Shown here piece after piece: positions 44,901 to 54,059 of a DNA stretch of 64,000 bases; within the stretch, counting starts at the first letter, position 1, and the number at the start of each line of letters is the position of its first letter. Made by a program: the position numbers and the translations under genes. The notes under the pieces were generated by a model. That model was not told where the DNA came from and did not search any database. It worked only from the letters and a program-made list of their open reading frames with translations. This DNA comes from Granulosicoccus sp036478565 (GTDB lineage: Bacteria; Pseudomonadota; Gammaproteobacteria; Granulosicoccales; Granulosicoccaceae). Location: the NCBI GenBank assembly GCA_965224525.1, contig OZ245050.1, positions 3,038,001-3,102,000 on the forward strand, written 5' to 3'.

Positions 44901-46230
44901 CTTCGATCAGCACAGGCTCAAACGCTTGAATACCCAGCCTGTGCAAGGTTGGCGCCCGGTTCAACATGACCGGATGTTCGCGAATAACGCCATCAAGAAT
45001 ATCCCAGACTTCAGCGCCTTCACGCTCAACCATTTTTTTGGCAGCCTTGATGGTGGTCGCCATGCCTTTCATCTGCAGTTTACTGAAAATGAATGGCTTG
45101 AAAAGCTCCAGCGCCATCTTCTTAGGCAATCCGCACTGATGCAGTTTCAACGTCGGGCCAACTACGATAACGGAACGACCAGAGTAATCGACACGCTTAC
45201 CCAGGAGGTTCTGCCGAAAACGACCCTGCTTACCCTTGATCATATCGGCAAGCGATTTCAACGGTCGCTTATTGCTACCGGTAATTGCGCGACCACGGCG
45301 GCCGTTGTCGAGCAACGCATCGACCGATTCCTGCAGCATGCGTTTTTCATTGCGCACGATGATGTCTGGCGCATTTAGCTCCAGTAAACGCCGCAGACGA
45401 TTGTTACGATTTATCACGCGGCGATACAGATCATTGAGGTCGGATGTCGCAAAACGACCACCATCCAGCGGCACCAACGGGCGCAGATCCGGTGGTAAGA
45501 CAGGCAGGATAGTCATCACCATCCACTCTGGTCTGTTGCCCGAAGCGATGAACGATTCAACCAGCTTCAGCCGCTTGGTCAAGCGTTTCAGTTTGGTTTC
45601 CGATTTGGTCGCTTCAATCTCCTCACGAAGATTGATCGCGTCCTCATCCATATCAATATCGCGCAACAGATCATGAACAGCCTCAGCACCCATTCGGGCA
45701 TCGAAGTCGTCACCGTGCTCCTCGACCGCTTCGAGAAATTGCTCGTCAGACAATAGCTGACCGGTTTCAAGTGTTGTCATACCCGGATCAATGACCACGT
45801 AGGCCTCGAAGTACAACACCTGCTCGATTCCGCGTAGTGTCATGTCCAGCAACAAGCCAATACGCGACGGCAAAGACTTCAGAAACCAGATGTGGGCAAC
45901 CGGGCTGGCCAGATCGATATGACCCATTCGTTCCCGGCGCACTTTTGTCTGGGTAACCTCAACGCCACATTTTTCACAAACTACGCCTCGATGCTTGAGA
46001 CGCTTGTATTTGCCGCACAAGCATTCGTAATCCTTCACCGGACCGAAAATTTTGGAACAGAACAAGCCATCACGTTCCGGCTTGAACGTTCTGTAGTTGA
46101 TCGTTTCCGGCTTCTTTACTTCACCATAGGACCACGACCGAATGGTTTCCGGTGAAGCGAGTTTGATACGAATAGCATCGAACTCTTCTGTCTGACCCTG
46201 CATTTTATACAGGTTAAGAAGGTCTTTCAT
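41920..46230 (-). CDS. rpoC: DNA-directed RNA polymerase beta-prime subunit
   Basis: Beta-prime, 1436 residues, slightly longer than E. coli (1407). The N-terminal zinc site is CLCGKYKRLKHRGVVCEKCG (about 70-89), the catalytic loop NADFDGDQMAVHVPL holds the three Mg-binding aspartates (near 460-464), and the second zinc site is CEADYGVCSKCYGRDLARGH. The trigger loop region FREGLNVNQYFISTHGARKG is intact. It follows rpoB after 24 bases. Next in the usual gammaproteobacterial order would be rpsL; here an 11-kb accessory block intervenes. Confidence 0.99.
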   Translation of the reverse strand: MKDLLNLYKMQGQTEEFDAIRIKLASPETIRSWSYGEVKKPETINYRTFKPERDGLFCSKIFGPVKDYECLCGKYKRLKHRGVVCEKCGVEVTQTKVRRERMGHIDLASPVAHIWFLKSLPSRIGLLLDMTLRGIEQVLYFEAYVVIDPGMTTLETGQLLSDEQFLEAVEEHGDDFDARMGAEAVHDLLRDIDMDEDAINLREEIEATKSETKLKRLTKRLKLVESFIASGNRPEWMVMTILPVLPPDLRPLVPLDGGRFATSDLNDLYRRVINRNNRLRRLLELNAPDIIVRNEKRMLQESVDALLDNGRRGRAITGSNKRPLKSLADMIKGKQGRFRQNLLGKRVDYSGRSVIVVGPTLKLHQCGLPKKMALELFKPFIFSKLQMKGMATTIKAAKKMVEREGAEVWDILDGVIREHPVMLNRAPTLHRLGIQAFEPVLIEGKAIQLHPLVCAAFNADFDGDQMAVHVPLSIEAQLEARALMMSTNNVLSPANGEPIIVPSQDIVLGLYYMTRTRVNAKGEGMAFRDVAECKRAYENGMADLHAMVTVRIMDSVENESGQWVRQLIRKETTVGRAIASEILPDGMEFANVDRNLTKKNISRLINICYRRLGLKESVIFADQLMYLGFRFATLAGVSIGIEDMVVPDNKKELVGAAEKEVREIQDQYAQGLVTNGERYNKVVDIWSAANDLVAKSMMGSLGVEQVENAKGEMVEQESFNSIFMMADSGARGSAAQIRQLAGMRGLMAKPDGSIIETPIIANFREGLNVNQYFISTHGARKGLADTALKTANSGYLTRRLVDVAQDMVVVNPDCGTSAGLTMKPIIEGGDVVEPLRERVLGRIIAQDIMKPGGKKKEVLMVAGTLLDEADVDALEEAGVDEILVRSAITCEADYGVCSKCYGRDLARGHIINIGEAVGVMAAQSIGEPGTQLTMRTFHIGGAASRSAAASSVESKSKGNVRLENLKSITNKDGKLVAVSRSAEIGVIDEAGRERERYKVPYGAVITINDGDAIDAGTVLATWDPHTHPVITEVAGFAKFSDFVEGITVKAETDDITGLTDIVITDHKQRGGSNKDLRPMVKLVDKDGEDLNYAGTKIPAHYFLPPGAIINLQDGHEVVVGDVVARIPQASSKTRDITGGLPRVADLFEARKPKEPAILAETSGTVSFGKETKGKQRLVITGPKQEHYEELIPKWRHINVFEGETVEKGEMIADGEPNPQDILRLRGVETLAAYLVQEIQDVYRLQGVKINDKHIEVIIRQMLRKVEISVAGDTRLLRGEQVDFLRVKEVNEALLAEKPDAAPAEFTNLLLGITKASLVTESFISAASFQETTRVLTDAAVRGARDDLRGLKENVIVGRLVPAGTGLAYHNERRKRKSKIKLDIDEAFEQTLEQESALAAGILPEDAVIPTSLLEGATDVAIPPAAGAADKGLLGKI

Positions 46231-46254
46231 TTGTCCAATCCCCTCTGAGTTCGT

Positions 46255-49200
46255 CTAGTTATCCGATTCCAGCTCGATATTGATACCGAGCGAACGGATT
46301 TCCTTAAGCAATACATTGAAAGACTCGGGCATGCCGGCGTCCATACGGTGATCACCATCCACGATATTCTTGTACATCGTGTTACGGCCTTTCACATCAT
46401 CTGACTTGACCGTCAGCATTTCGCGCAATGTATAAGCTGCGCCATAAGCTTCCAGTGCCCAGACTTCCATCTCACCAAAGCGCTGACCACCAAACTGTGC
46501 TTTACCACCGAGAGGCTGCTGTGTCACCAGACTATAAGGTCCGGTTGAACGAGCATGCATCTTGTCGTCAACCAAATGGTTCAGTTTTAGCATATGCATG
46601 TAACCGACCGATATTTGTCGCTCGAATGCGTCACCGGTACGACCGTCATACAATACGGATTGCCCCGATTCCGGTAGATCGGCCAGCGCCAGCATTTGCC
46701 GGATTTCTTTCTCGGATGCTCCATCAAAAACTGGCGTTGCCATGGGCACACCACGAATCAGGTTCTTTGATAAAGCTTTAATTTCTTCATCTGTCAGGCT
46801 GACGATATCAACATGCTGTGTCGCACCTTCGTGGTTATAGATTTTCTCAAGGAACGCACGCAAATCACCAACAGCCTGCTGCGCCTCGAGCATTCGGTTA
46901 ATCTTGTGCCCCAGACCTTTTGCTGCCCAGCCCAAGTGCATTTCGAGTACCTGCCCGACGTTCATGCGAGAAGGTACACCCAGCGGATTCAGGCAAATAT
47001 CAACTGGCGCGCCATCTTCTGAATACGGCATATCTTCGGCGGGCACGATCATTGAGATGACACCCTTGTTACCGTGCCGACCGGCCATTTTGTCACCCGG
47101 CTGCAAACGCCGCTTCACTGCCAGATAAACCTTGACCATCTTCAGCACACCTGGCGCTAGATCATCACCGGATGTGATTTTCTCCTTTTGCTCCAAAAAG
47201 CGCTGCTCGAAGGCTTCTCGTTGATCGCTGATTTGCTGACTCAATTTTTCGAGCTGCACGTTAAGCGCTTCATCCTGCATGCTAATCTGAAACCACTGCT
47301 CCTTGTCCAGCTTGTTCAGATATTCGTGAGTAACCCTATCGTTTTTACCCAGAGCTTCCGGCCCTTTGTCAGCGTCCTTGTTGACAATCAGCTTTTCGAT
47401 TCGCAGGAACACATCATTTTCTACAATGCGGGTTTCATCATCAATGTCCTTGCGTACCTGTTTGAGTTCCTCGCGCTCTATTTGCTGAGCACGAAGATCC
47501 TTGTCGACACCGTCGCGGGTGAATACACGAACATCAATAACGGTACCATCCATACCCGACGGCACACGCAGTGATGTGTCTTTAACATCAGAGGCTTTTT
47601 CGCCAAAGATGGCACGTAGGAGTTTTTCCTCCGGCGTCAACTGGGTCTCACCTTTGGGTGTTACCTTACCCACCAGAATGTCATTTGGCTGCACTTCTGC
47701 GCCAACGTAAACGATGCCTGACTCATCCAGTTTTGATAACAGGCCTTCACTGACATTGGGTATATCTGCAGTGATGTCTTCAGGCCCAAGCTTGGTATCG
47801 CGAGCTATGCAGGTCAGCTCTTCAATATGAATGGTGGTAAATCGGTCTTCCTGAACTACCCGCTCCGATATCAGAATGGAATCCTCGAAGTTGTAGCCAT
47901 TCCAGGGCATGAACGCGACCAGCATATTTTGCCCCAGCGCCAGCTCCCCAAGATCGGTTGACGGACCGTCAGCAAGTACATCACCTCGTTCAATTTGATC
48001 TCCCACTGTAACCAGCGGTCGCTGGTTGATACAGGTGTTCTGATTTGAACGTGTGTATTTGGTTAGCGTGTAAATATCAACACCACCTTTATCGCCGGCT
48101 TCCGCATCATGTACGCGGACAACGATACGAGCAGCATCAACTGAATCAACCACGCCACCACGAACCGCCATGACTGCAGCGCCGGAATCGATCGCAACGA
48201 TGCGCTCTATACCGGTACCCACCAGTGGTTTCTCGGCACGCAGAGTCGGTACTGCTTGACGTTGCATGTTTGAACCCATCAAAGCGCGGTTGGCATCATC
48301 ATGCTCGAGGAACGGGATGAGTGCCGCCGCCACAGATACAATCTGTTTGGGCGATACATCCATGTACTCAACCTGGTCAGGTATTGCCATGGTGAACTCA
48401 TTGTTAGTACGCACTGAAACCAGTTCGTTGGTCAAGACACCTTTCTCGTCAAGCACCGTATTGGCCTGAGCGATGACGAAATTGCCTTCCTCAATCGCAG
48501 ACAAGTACTCAATATCAGCTGTGGCTTTGCCATTTTTAACCTTACGATACGGCGTTTCCAGAAAACCGAAATTATTGGTTCGAGCGTAAACAGCCAGTGA
48601 ATTGATCAGTCCGATATTTGGCCCTTCCGGCGTTTCAATCGGACATACCCGGCCGTAGTGCGTCGGATGCACGTCACGGACTTCAAAGCCGGCTCGTTCG
48701 CGCGTCAGACCACCGGGCCCGAGAGCGGAAATCCGTCGTTTATGCGTCACTTCTGACAATGGATTGTTCTGATCCATGAACTGCGACAACTGACTGGAGC
48801 CAAAGAATTCCTTAACAGCCGCTGCCACTGGCTTAGCATTGATAATGTCCTGTGGCATCAGGCCTTCACTTTCAACCATGCCAAGACGTTCTCTGACTGC
48901 GCGCTCAACCCGCACAAGACCAACACGGAAGACGTTCTCGGCCATCTCTCCTACGCTGCGTATGCGCCGATTACCCAAATGGTCAATATCATCAACCATG
49001 CCGTTACCGTTGCGAATGTCAATCAATACACCAACGACCGCAAGGATATCTTCCTTGGCCAGTATGCCCGGCCCTTCGGTATCGTCCCGCCGTAGACGAC
49101 GGTTAAATTTCATTCGTCCAACCGCAGACAGGTCATAACGATCAGGCTCAAAGAACAAATTGTTGAACAGGTTCTGCGCAGCTTCCCTGGTTGGCGGTTC

Positions 49201-50337
49201 GCCCGGTCGCATCATGCGATAAATCTCGACCTGCGCTTCAAGCTGCGTTGTGGTCGGATCGATGCGTAAGGTGTTTGAAATATAAGGACCACGATCAAGA
49301 TCGTTGACATACAGAATTTCGATTTTCTTGATACCAGCGGTATGAATCTGCTCGACCAGCTCGGCCGTCAGCTCTTCATTGGCGGCGGCCATCAACTCGC
49401 CGGAATCGGTATCGACAATGTCATGGAAGAGGATTTTGCCAACCAGGTATTCAGCCGGAATCTCCAGTTTCTTGATTTTGGATTCAGTCAGTTTGCGTAC
49501 ATGGCGCGCGGATATGCGTCGACCCGTCTCCACGACAATTTCTTTGCCTGCCTTGATATCAAAAGCGGCCGTTTCACCACGAAGACGTTCCGGCACCAAT
49601 TCCATTTCTAGCTTCGTTTTCGTCAGCGTTATTTTGTGTGTCTCGAAAAAAGTTTCCAGGATATCGGCAGTGTCATAACCCAACGCCCGCAACACGATGG
49701 TGGCCGGTATTTTTCTACGACGGTCGATACGTGCGAAAAGGCAGTCTTTCGGGTCGAATTCGAAGTCCAGCCACGAACCACGGTAAGGAATTATTCGGGC
49801 CGAGAACAACAATTTACCAGAAGAATGAGTTTTGCCTCGATCATGGTCGAAGAACACACCCGGAGAACGGTGCAACTGACTAACGATGACGCGCTCTGTG
49901 CCGTTGATAATAAAGGTGCCGTTTCCGGTCATCAGGGGCAGCTCGCCCATGAAGACTTCCTGCTCCTTGATATCCTTGACAACCTTGTTGCTGGCAGGCG
50001 ATGTTTTGTCATAAATGATCAGCCGCGCGAGCACCCGCAGTGGCGCTGCAAATGTCAAACCACGAATTTTGCACTCACGCTCATCAAAGGCCGGCTTACC
50101 CAGCCGGTAGCTGACGTAATGCAGCTCGACATTGCCTGAGTAGCTGATAATCGGCATGACACTATTGAATGCGCCATGCAAACCAACCTCGACACGTTCG
50201 TCAGTCGCCTTGTCCTCCTGCAAAAACCGCCGATAGGAATCGAGCTGGGTTTGCAGCAAGAACGGCACGTCCAGAACCGGCGCTCGTTTACCAAAATCCT
50301 TGCGGATGCGTTTCTTTTCTGTGAACGAAAAAGTCAT
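46255..50337 (-). CDS. rpoB: DNA-directed RNA polymerase beta subunit
   Basis: Beta, 1360 residues. The rifampicin pocket FGSSQLSQFMDQNNPLSEVT followed by HKRRISALGPGGLTRERAGF is wild type. Also seen are GYNFEDSILISERVV, the Lys-rich catalytic segment KMAGRHGNKGVISMIVPAED and the C-terminal KAQFGGQRFGEMEVWALEAY. Upstream is rplL with a 166-base spacer carrying a long stem (50411-50437), reminiscent of the rplL-rpoB attenuator and RNase III site of E. coli. Confidence 0.99.
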   Translation of the reverse strand: MTFSFTEKKRIRKDFGKRAPVLDVPFLLQTQLDSYRRFLQEDKATDERVEVGLHGAFNSVMPIISYSGNVELHYVSYRLGKPAFDERECKIRGLTFAAPLRVLARLIIYDKTSPASNKVVKDIKEQEVFMGELPLMTGNGTFIINGTERVIVSQLHRSPGVFFDHDRGKTHSSGKLLFSARIIPYRGSWLDFEFDPKDCLFARIDRRRKIPATIVLRALGYDTADILETFFETHKITLTKTKLEMELVPERLRGETAAFDIKAGKEIVVETGRRISARHVRKLTESKIKKLEIPAEYLVGKILFHDIVDTDSGELMAAANEELTAELVEQIHTAGIKKIEILYVNDLDRGPYISNTLRIDPTTTQLEAQVEIYRMMRPGEPPTREAAQNLFNNLFFEPDRYDLSAVGRMKFNRRLRRDDTEGPGILAKEDILAVVGVLIDIRNGNGMVDDIDHLGNRRIRSVGEMAENVFRVGLVRVERAVRERLGMVESEGLMPQDIINAKPVAAAVKEFFGSSQLSQFMDQNNPLSEVTHKRRISALGPGGLTRERAGFEVRDVHPTHYGRVCPIETPEGPNIGLINSLAVYARTNNFGFLETPYRKVKNGKATADIEYLSAIEEGNFVIAQANTVLDEKGVLTNELVSVRTNNEFTMAIPDQVEYMDVSPKQIVSVAAALIPFLEHDDANRALMGSNMQRQAVPTLRAEKPLVGTGIERIVAIDSGAAVMAVRGGVVDSVDAARIVVRVHDAEAGDKGGVDIYTLTKYTRSNQNTCINQRPLVTVGDQIERGDVLADGPSTDLGELALGQNMLVAFMPWNGYNFEDSILISERVVQEDRFTTIHIEELTCIARDTKLGPEDITADIPNVSEGLLSKLDESGIVYVGAEVQPNDILVGKVTPKGETQLTPEEKLLRAIFGEKASDVKDTSLRVPSGMDGTVIDVRVFTRDGVDKDLRAQQIEREELKQVRKDIDDETRIVENDVFLRIEKLIVNKDADKGPEALGKNDRVTHEYLNKLDKEQWFQISMQDEALNVQLEKLSQQISDQREAFEQRFLEQKEKITSGDDLAPGVLKMVKVYLAVKRRLQPGDKMAGRHGNKGVISMIVPAEDMPYSEDGAPVDICLNPLGVPSRMNVGQVLEMHLGWAAKGLGHKINRMLEAQQAVGDLRAFLEKIYNHEGATQHVDIVSLTDEEIKALSKNLIRGVPMATPVFDGASEKEIRQMLALADLPESGQSVLYDGRTGDAFERQISVGYMHMLKLNHLVDDKMHARSTGPYSLVTQQPLGGKAQFGGQRFGEMEVWALEAYGAAYTLREMLTVKSDDVKGRNTMYKNIVDGDHRMDAGMPESFNVLLKEIRSLGINIELESDN

Positions 50338-50410
50338 TAACGTTCCTCACGTCTTGTTTGCATGCCGGGCAAGCATGCGGATTCATTTTTCGCCGTTCCA
50401 AACGACGGCA

Positions 50411-50437
50411 GGCCGGCAGTCGTAGCGACTGCCAGCC
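50411..50437 (-). promoter_or_regulatory. Long stem-loop between rplL and rpoB
   Basis: A 12-bp stem with one G-U pair (GGCTGGCAGTCG with CGACTGCCGGCC on the leftward strand) and a three-base loop. No U run follows. In the position where other gammaproteobacteria have partial termination and RNase III cleavage that sets the ratio of L7/L12 to polymerase. Confidence 0.55.
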
Positions 50438-50503
50438 TTATGACACAACGCCAACTCAGCCGGTATGGACCGACTAGGCGACGGCGCAGTGCGATGCTGC
50501 AAA

Positions 50504-50881
50504 TTACTTGAGTTCGACTGTCGCGCCAGCTTCCTCAAGCACCTTCTTCAGTTCTTCTGCTTCGTCCTTGCTTGCGCCTTCCTTGATTGGAGCAGGTGCG
50601 CTTTCAACCAGGTCTTTGGCTTCTTTCAAGCCCAGACCGGTTGCGCTACGTACTGCCTTGATAACGCTGACCTTGTTCTCGCCAAAACTGCTCATGACAA
50701 CATCGAACTCGGTTTGCTCTTCCGCGACGCTACCAGCATCTCCGCCACCAGCAGGCGCGGCAGCTACTGCTGCTGCTGCTGATACGCCAAATTTGTCTTC
50801 CATGGCCTTGACCAGGTCGACCACTTCCATGATTGACATGTTGGAAATGGTATCGAGCATCTCTTCTTGTGAAACTGCCAT
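50504..50881 (-). CDS. rplL: 50S ribosomal protein L7/L12
   Basis: L7/L12, 125 residues, the multi-copy stalk protein that recruits translation factors. N-terminal dimerisation part, an Ala-rich hinge (AAAAVAAAPAGGGDAGSVAE, about 36-55) and C-terminal domain with KVSVIKAVRSATGLGLKEAK and AGATVELK. It lies 99 bases after rplJ. Confidence 0.98.
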   Translation of the reverse strand: MAVSQEEMLDTISNMSIMEVVDLVKAMEDKFGVSAAAAVAAAPAGGGDAGSVAEEQTEFDVVMSSFGENKVSVIKAVRSATGLGLKEAKDLVESAPAPIKEGASKDEAEELKKVLEEAGATVELK

Positions 50882-50980
50882 CGTTCTAATCTCTTGGTAT
50901 GGGCGTTGGTTTTTCTATACCACCGCCGCTGTGAATAAACAGGTTGTACTTTGTTTTCGTTTCGCCGATCTGACGATCCG

Positions 50981-51505
50981 TCAGGCTTGCTTGGAGACAC
51001 GCACGGCATCCACCGTACGCACAAGCTTGCCGGGAATTTCATTGAGCGTTCGCACCAGCTTGGTTGCTGGAGCCAACATGACGGACATCAACAACGCCAG
51101 GCCTTCTTCCCGTGTTGGCAGGTTAGCCAATTTGCCGATATCCTTACCTTCGATCTTTTCCCCTCCAACTGCGCCAAGCATGATGGTCAGCTTGTCGTTT
51201 TCTTTGGCAAAATCCCGAAACAGTCGCGCTGCAGCACCCGGATCCTCATTCGAGAATGCGAGCATCAACGGACCACTCAGGTGATCGTTCATACACTCAA
51301 ATTCCGTCCCCTTGACGGCCAGTCGTGCCAGGGAGTTTTTGACAACGCGAACATACACACCAGTACTTCTCGCTTTTGCTCGAAGCTCGGTGAGCTGAGA
51401 CACGCTCAATCCCCGGTACTCGGCTGCCACCGCTGATGACGCATTGCTCGCAATTTCCGCGACCTCCGCAACAACGGCCTGTTTCTCTGCATATGTCAGA
51501 GCCAT
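50981..51505 (-). CDS. rplJ: 50S ribosomal protein L10
   Basis: L10, 174 residues, base of the L7/L12 stalk and, in E. coli, repressor of its own operon together with L12. Seen are ALTYAEKQAVVAEVAEIASN, AEYRGLSVSQLTELRAKARS and VRVVKNSLARLAVKGTEFEC. The 346-base upstream gap is long enough to hold a promoter and the L10 leader. Confidence 0.97.
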   Translation of the reverse strand: MALTYAEKQAVVAEVAEIASNASSAVAAEYRGLSVSQLTELRAKARSTGVYVRVVKNSLARLAVKGTEFECMNDHLSGPLMLAFSNEDPGAAARLFRDFAKENDKLTIMLGAVGGEKIEGKDIGKLANLPTREEGLALLMSVMLAPATKLVRTLNEIPGKLVRTVDAVRVSKQA

Positions 51506-51851
51506 GGAGCACCTCTATAATGACCAGGCAATGCACGAATGCACGCTCTGGCCGTTGCCTTGCAAGTTCTCTTAAAGAACTTGCTCCCTTGGTTCGTTAA
51601 GTCTCAGAGTTACCCCTGAAATCACTCCCCATCTGCGCAGGCCATTAAGTCTTGCTGCCAGGAAAACCTGTCAGCTTGACACCTGCGGTCTTCGATAAGT
51701 CAGTACAAAGGCAATGCCCCGGCCTGCTCACTCAAAGTCCTGCTACCAGGTAAGTTGTGCTGCGTCTGTCAAAGTGCAGTCACAATTCACCGGATTATCA
51801 ATTCCAGCAAACAGCCAGGCTGATGCCAGAAAACCAGTCAAAAACCCGGAA
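51506..51851 (-). promoter_or_regulatory. rplJ leader region, probable L10-binding leader
   Basis: A gene-free stretch of 346 bases between rplA and rplJ. It contains a perfect 9-bp hairpin (GCAAGTTCT/AGAACTTGC, 51562-51584, loop TTAAG) 57 bases before the rplJ start. The position matches the L10 leader RNA known in many bacteria. No convincing promoter pair was found; an isolated GATAAT (51794-51799) and TTGACA (51767-51772) lack partners. The leader call is by position and structure. Confidence 0.5.
51562..51584 (-). promoter_or_regulatory. Perfect hairpin in the rplJ leader
   Basis: Nine paired bases and a five-base loop, no U tail. Likely one arm of the L10-binding structure or an anti-sequester stem. 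Confidence 0.45.
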
Positions 51852-52544
51852 TTAAATCATCCCGGAGTAATCCACCGCCAGGCCAGGGCCCATGGTGGTC
51901 GATACGGTAACTTTCTGCATATATATGCCTTTCGCTGCTGACGGCTTGGCCTTCACCAGATCGTTCAACAGGGCATTCAGGTTTTCTTTCAAGGCTGCCG
52001 GTTCAAACGCCACCCTGCCAAGCGTGCATTGAACGATGCCACCTTTGTCAGCTCGGTAGCGGACCTGACCAGATTTGGCGTTTGTCACAGCCTCTGCCAC
52101 TTTTGGCGTAACAGTGCCAACTTTCGGGTTAGGCATCAGTCCACGCGGTCCGAGTATAGTACCAAGTGCGCCAACTACTCGCATAGCATCTGGTGCTGCG
52201 ATAACGACATCAAAATCCATATTGCCAGCTTTAATTGATTCAGCAAGATCTTCAAATCCGACCTGATCGGCACCTGCTTCCCGCGCTGCATCCGCCTGCT
52301 CTCCCTGTGCGAATACCGCAACCCGAACGGTCTTACCAGTGCCGTTGGGCAGCACACTTGAGCCACGAACAACCTGATCGGATTTTCGCGGATCAATGCC
52401 CAAATTGACGGCCACATCAACCGACTCGTTAAACTTTACCGTCGACAATTCTTTCAGCAATGCAAATGCTTCTTCAACATCGTACTGCTTTTCAGGATCA
52501 ACCTTTTCACGAATTGCCCGGGTACGTTTTCCTAATTTGGCCAT
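51852..52544 (-). CDS. rplA: 50S ribosomal protein L1
   Basis: L1, 230 residues, forms the stalk at the E site and in E. coli represses rplK-rplA. Signatures are MAKLGKRTRAIREKVDPEKQ, SVDVAVNLGIDPRKSDQVVR and GPRGLMPNPKVGTVTPKVAE. Two bases separate it from rplK. Confidence 0.98.
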   Translation of the reverse strand: MAKLGKRTRAIREKVDPEKQYDVEEAFALLKELSTVKFNESVDVAVNLGIDPRKSDQVVRGSSVLPNGTGKTVRVAVFAQGEQADAAREAGADQVGFEDLAESIKAGNMDFDVVIAAPDAMRVVGALGTILGPRGLMPNPKVGTVTPKVAEAVTNAKSGQVRYRADKGGIVQCTLGRVAFEPAALKENLNALLNDLVKAKPSAAKGIYMQKVTVSTTMGPGLAVDYSGMI

Positions 52545-52546
52545 AT

Positions 52547-52978
52547 CTATACTCCTTCCACTTCCAGACCCATACTGCGGGCGGTGCCCGCTATCGTTCG
52601 CACTGCAGCATCCATATCAGCTGCGGTGAGGTCAGGATCTTTTGTAGTGGCAATTTCCTCTAGTTGAGCGCGCGTTACCTTACCAACTTTTTCGGTATTG
52701 GGTCGGCCACTGCCTTTGGGAATGCCTGCTGACTTCCTCAACAATACTGCAGCTGGTGGCGTTTTCTGAATATAGGTAAAACTGCGGTCATTATAAACAG
52801 TGATGACCACCGGAATCGGCAAACCGGCTTCCACGCTTTGCGTAGACGCATTGAACGCCTTGCAAAACTCCATAATATTGACACCGTGCTGACCCAGCGC
52901 CGGACCTACGGGCGGGCTAGGATTTGCCTGACCTGCAGGCACTTGCAGTTTGATGTACGCCGTTACTTTCTTGGCCAT
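52547..52978 (-). CDS. rplK: 50S ribosomal protein L11
   Basis: L11, 143 residues, at the GTPase centre and needed for RelA activation. Seen are YIKLQVPAGQANPSPPVGPA, LGQHGVNIMEFCKAFNAST and SGRPNTEKVGKVTRAQLEEI. It begins 111 bases after nusG; the gap carries a small hairpin (53069-53082). Confidence 0.98.
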   Translation of the reverse strand: MAKKVTAYIKLQVPAGQANPSPPVGPALGQHGVNIMEFCKAFNASTQSVEAGLPIPVVITVYNDRSFTYIQKTPPAAVLLRKSAGIPKGSGRPNTEKVGKVTRAQLEEIATTKDPDLTAADMDAAVRTIAGTARSMGLEVEGV

Positions 52979-53068
52979 CTGTTACTCCTGTCGAGTGCGA
53001 ACGCTATGTGGACTCAAACCCTGGAAATACATATACAGAGCAAAACCACCTGGCTCCTCGACGCTATT

Positions 53069-53082
53069 GCCCGCAAGCGGGC
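53069..53082 (-). promoter_or_regulatory. Short GC stem between nusG and rplK
   Basis: GCCCGC (53069-53074) and GCGGGC (53077-53082) with only two bases between. No U tail on the leftward strand. It could be a processing or pausing stem at the nusG/rplK joint. Confidence 0.3.
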
Positions 53083-53089
53083 GTTAAAA

Positions 53090-53623
53090 TCAGGCTTTTT
53101 CGACCTGACTGAATTCAAGCTCTACCGGAGTAGAGCGCCCAAAAATCTGTACCGCGACCAGCAAGCGGTTTTTATCAAAATTGACCTCTTCAACAACGCC
53201 GTTGAAGTCGTTAAATGGCCCATCGGTTACACGAACTACCTCACCGACATCAAACAGGACTTTCGGCCTTGGCTTTTCGACACCTTCCTGCATGCGTTGC
53301 AAAATATCCTCTGCTTCCTTGTCGGAAATTGGTGCAGGCTTGTCTGCAGTGCCGCCGATAAATCCAAGAACCTTTGGCACATCCTTGACAAGATGCCAGG
53401 TTTCGTCTTCCAGCTCCATCCGTACCAGAACATAACCAGGGAAAAACTTACGCTCCGAACGTCGTTTTTGCCCGTTTCGAATTTCTACAACTTCTTCAGT
53501 CGGCACCAGGATCTCACCGAATTTTTCGGCTAGCCCTGCGCGTTCGATTCGTTCTGCAAGCGAACGCTTGACCACGCCTTCATAGCCGGAAAACGCCTGT
53601 ACTACATACCAACGCATTGTCAT
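53090..53623 (-). CDS. nusG: Transcription termination/antitermination factor NusG
   Basis: 177 residues. The N-terminal NGN domain (MTMRWYVVQAFSGYEGVVKR, then FPGYVLVRMELEDETWHLVK) binds RNA polymerase, and the C-terminal KOW domain (GEVVRVTDGPFNDFNGVVEE) binds Rho or S10. It starts 5 bases after secE. Confidence 0.98.
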   Translation of the reverse strand: MTMRWYVVQAFSGYEGVVKRSLAERIERAGLAEKFGEILVPTEEVVEIRNGQKRRSERKFFPGYVLVRMELEDETWHLVKDVPKVLGFIGGTADKPAPISDKEAEDILQRMQEGVEKPRPKVLFDVGEVVRVTDGPFNDFNGVVEEVNFDKNRLLVAVQIFGRSTPVELEFSQVEKA

Positions 53624-53628
53624 CGCCG

Positions 53629-54003
53629 TCAGATTCCCGTGATGATCCTGAACAACCAGGACAACAGCATGTCAAAGAGCCATAAGAAAACACCGACAAT
53701 GAGAACAATTATGAACACGGTTGCAGTGGTCTGTGTGGTTTCGGCGCGACTGGGCCAAACTACTTTGCGCACTTCGGTTCGGGCATCGCGAAAAAAACCA
53801 ACTATTCGTTTGCCGAGCGCTGTTTGATACAGGATAGCTACAGCCACAGCGAAAACTGTCAGCAGGCCAACTACCCGAAACAAAAGTGAATACTCACTGA
53901 ACACGTAAAACGCAACAAGACCGGCAACCCCTAAGGCGGCGGCCAGCACGAGTTTCATCGTATCAGCACTGTTTTCTGGTACTTCAGCCCTGCTGGTTGC
54001 CAT
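53629..54003 (-). CDS. secE: Preprotein translocase subunit SecE
   Basis: 124 residues with three membrane helices, the long form typical of gammaproteobacteria. The conserved amphipathic segment and last helix are seen in RDARTEVRKVVWPSRAETTQ (about 72-91) and the hydrophobic stretch after it. Partner of SecY (3610-4965). First protein gene after tRNA-Trp. Confidence 0.95.
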   Translation of the reverse strand: MATSRAEVPENSADTMKLVLAAALGVAGLVAFYVFSEYSLLFRVVGLLTVFAVAVAILYQTALGKRIVGFFRDARTEVRKVVWPSRAETTQTTATVFIIVLIVGVFLWLFDMLLSWLFRIITGI

Positions 54004-54059
54004 CTGGCCCTACCCGTTAATATGCCCGAATCCGAGCTGTCGCGTTTGTTGTACCGAAT

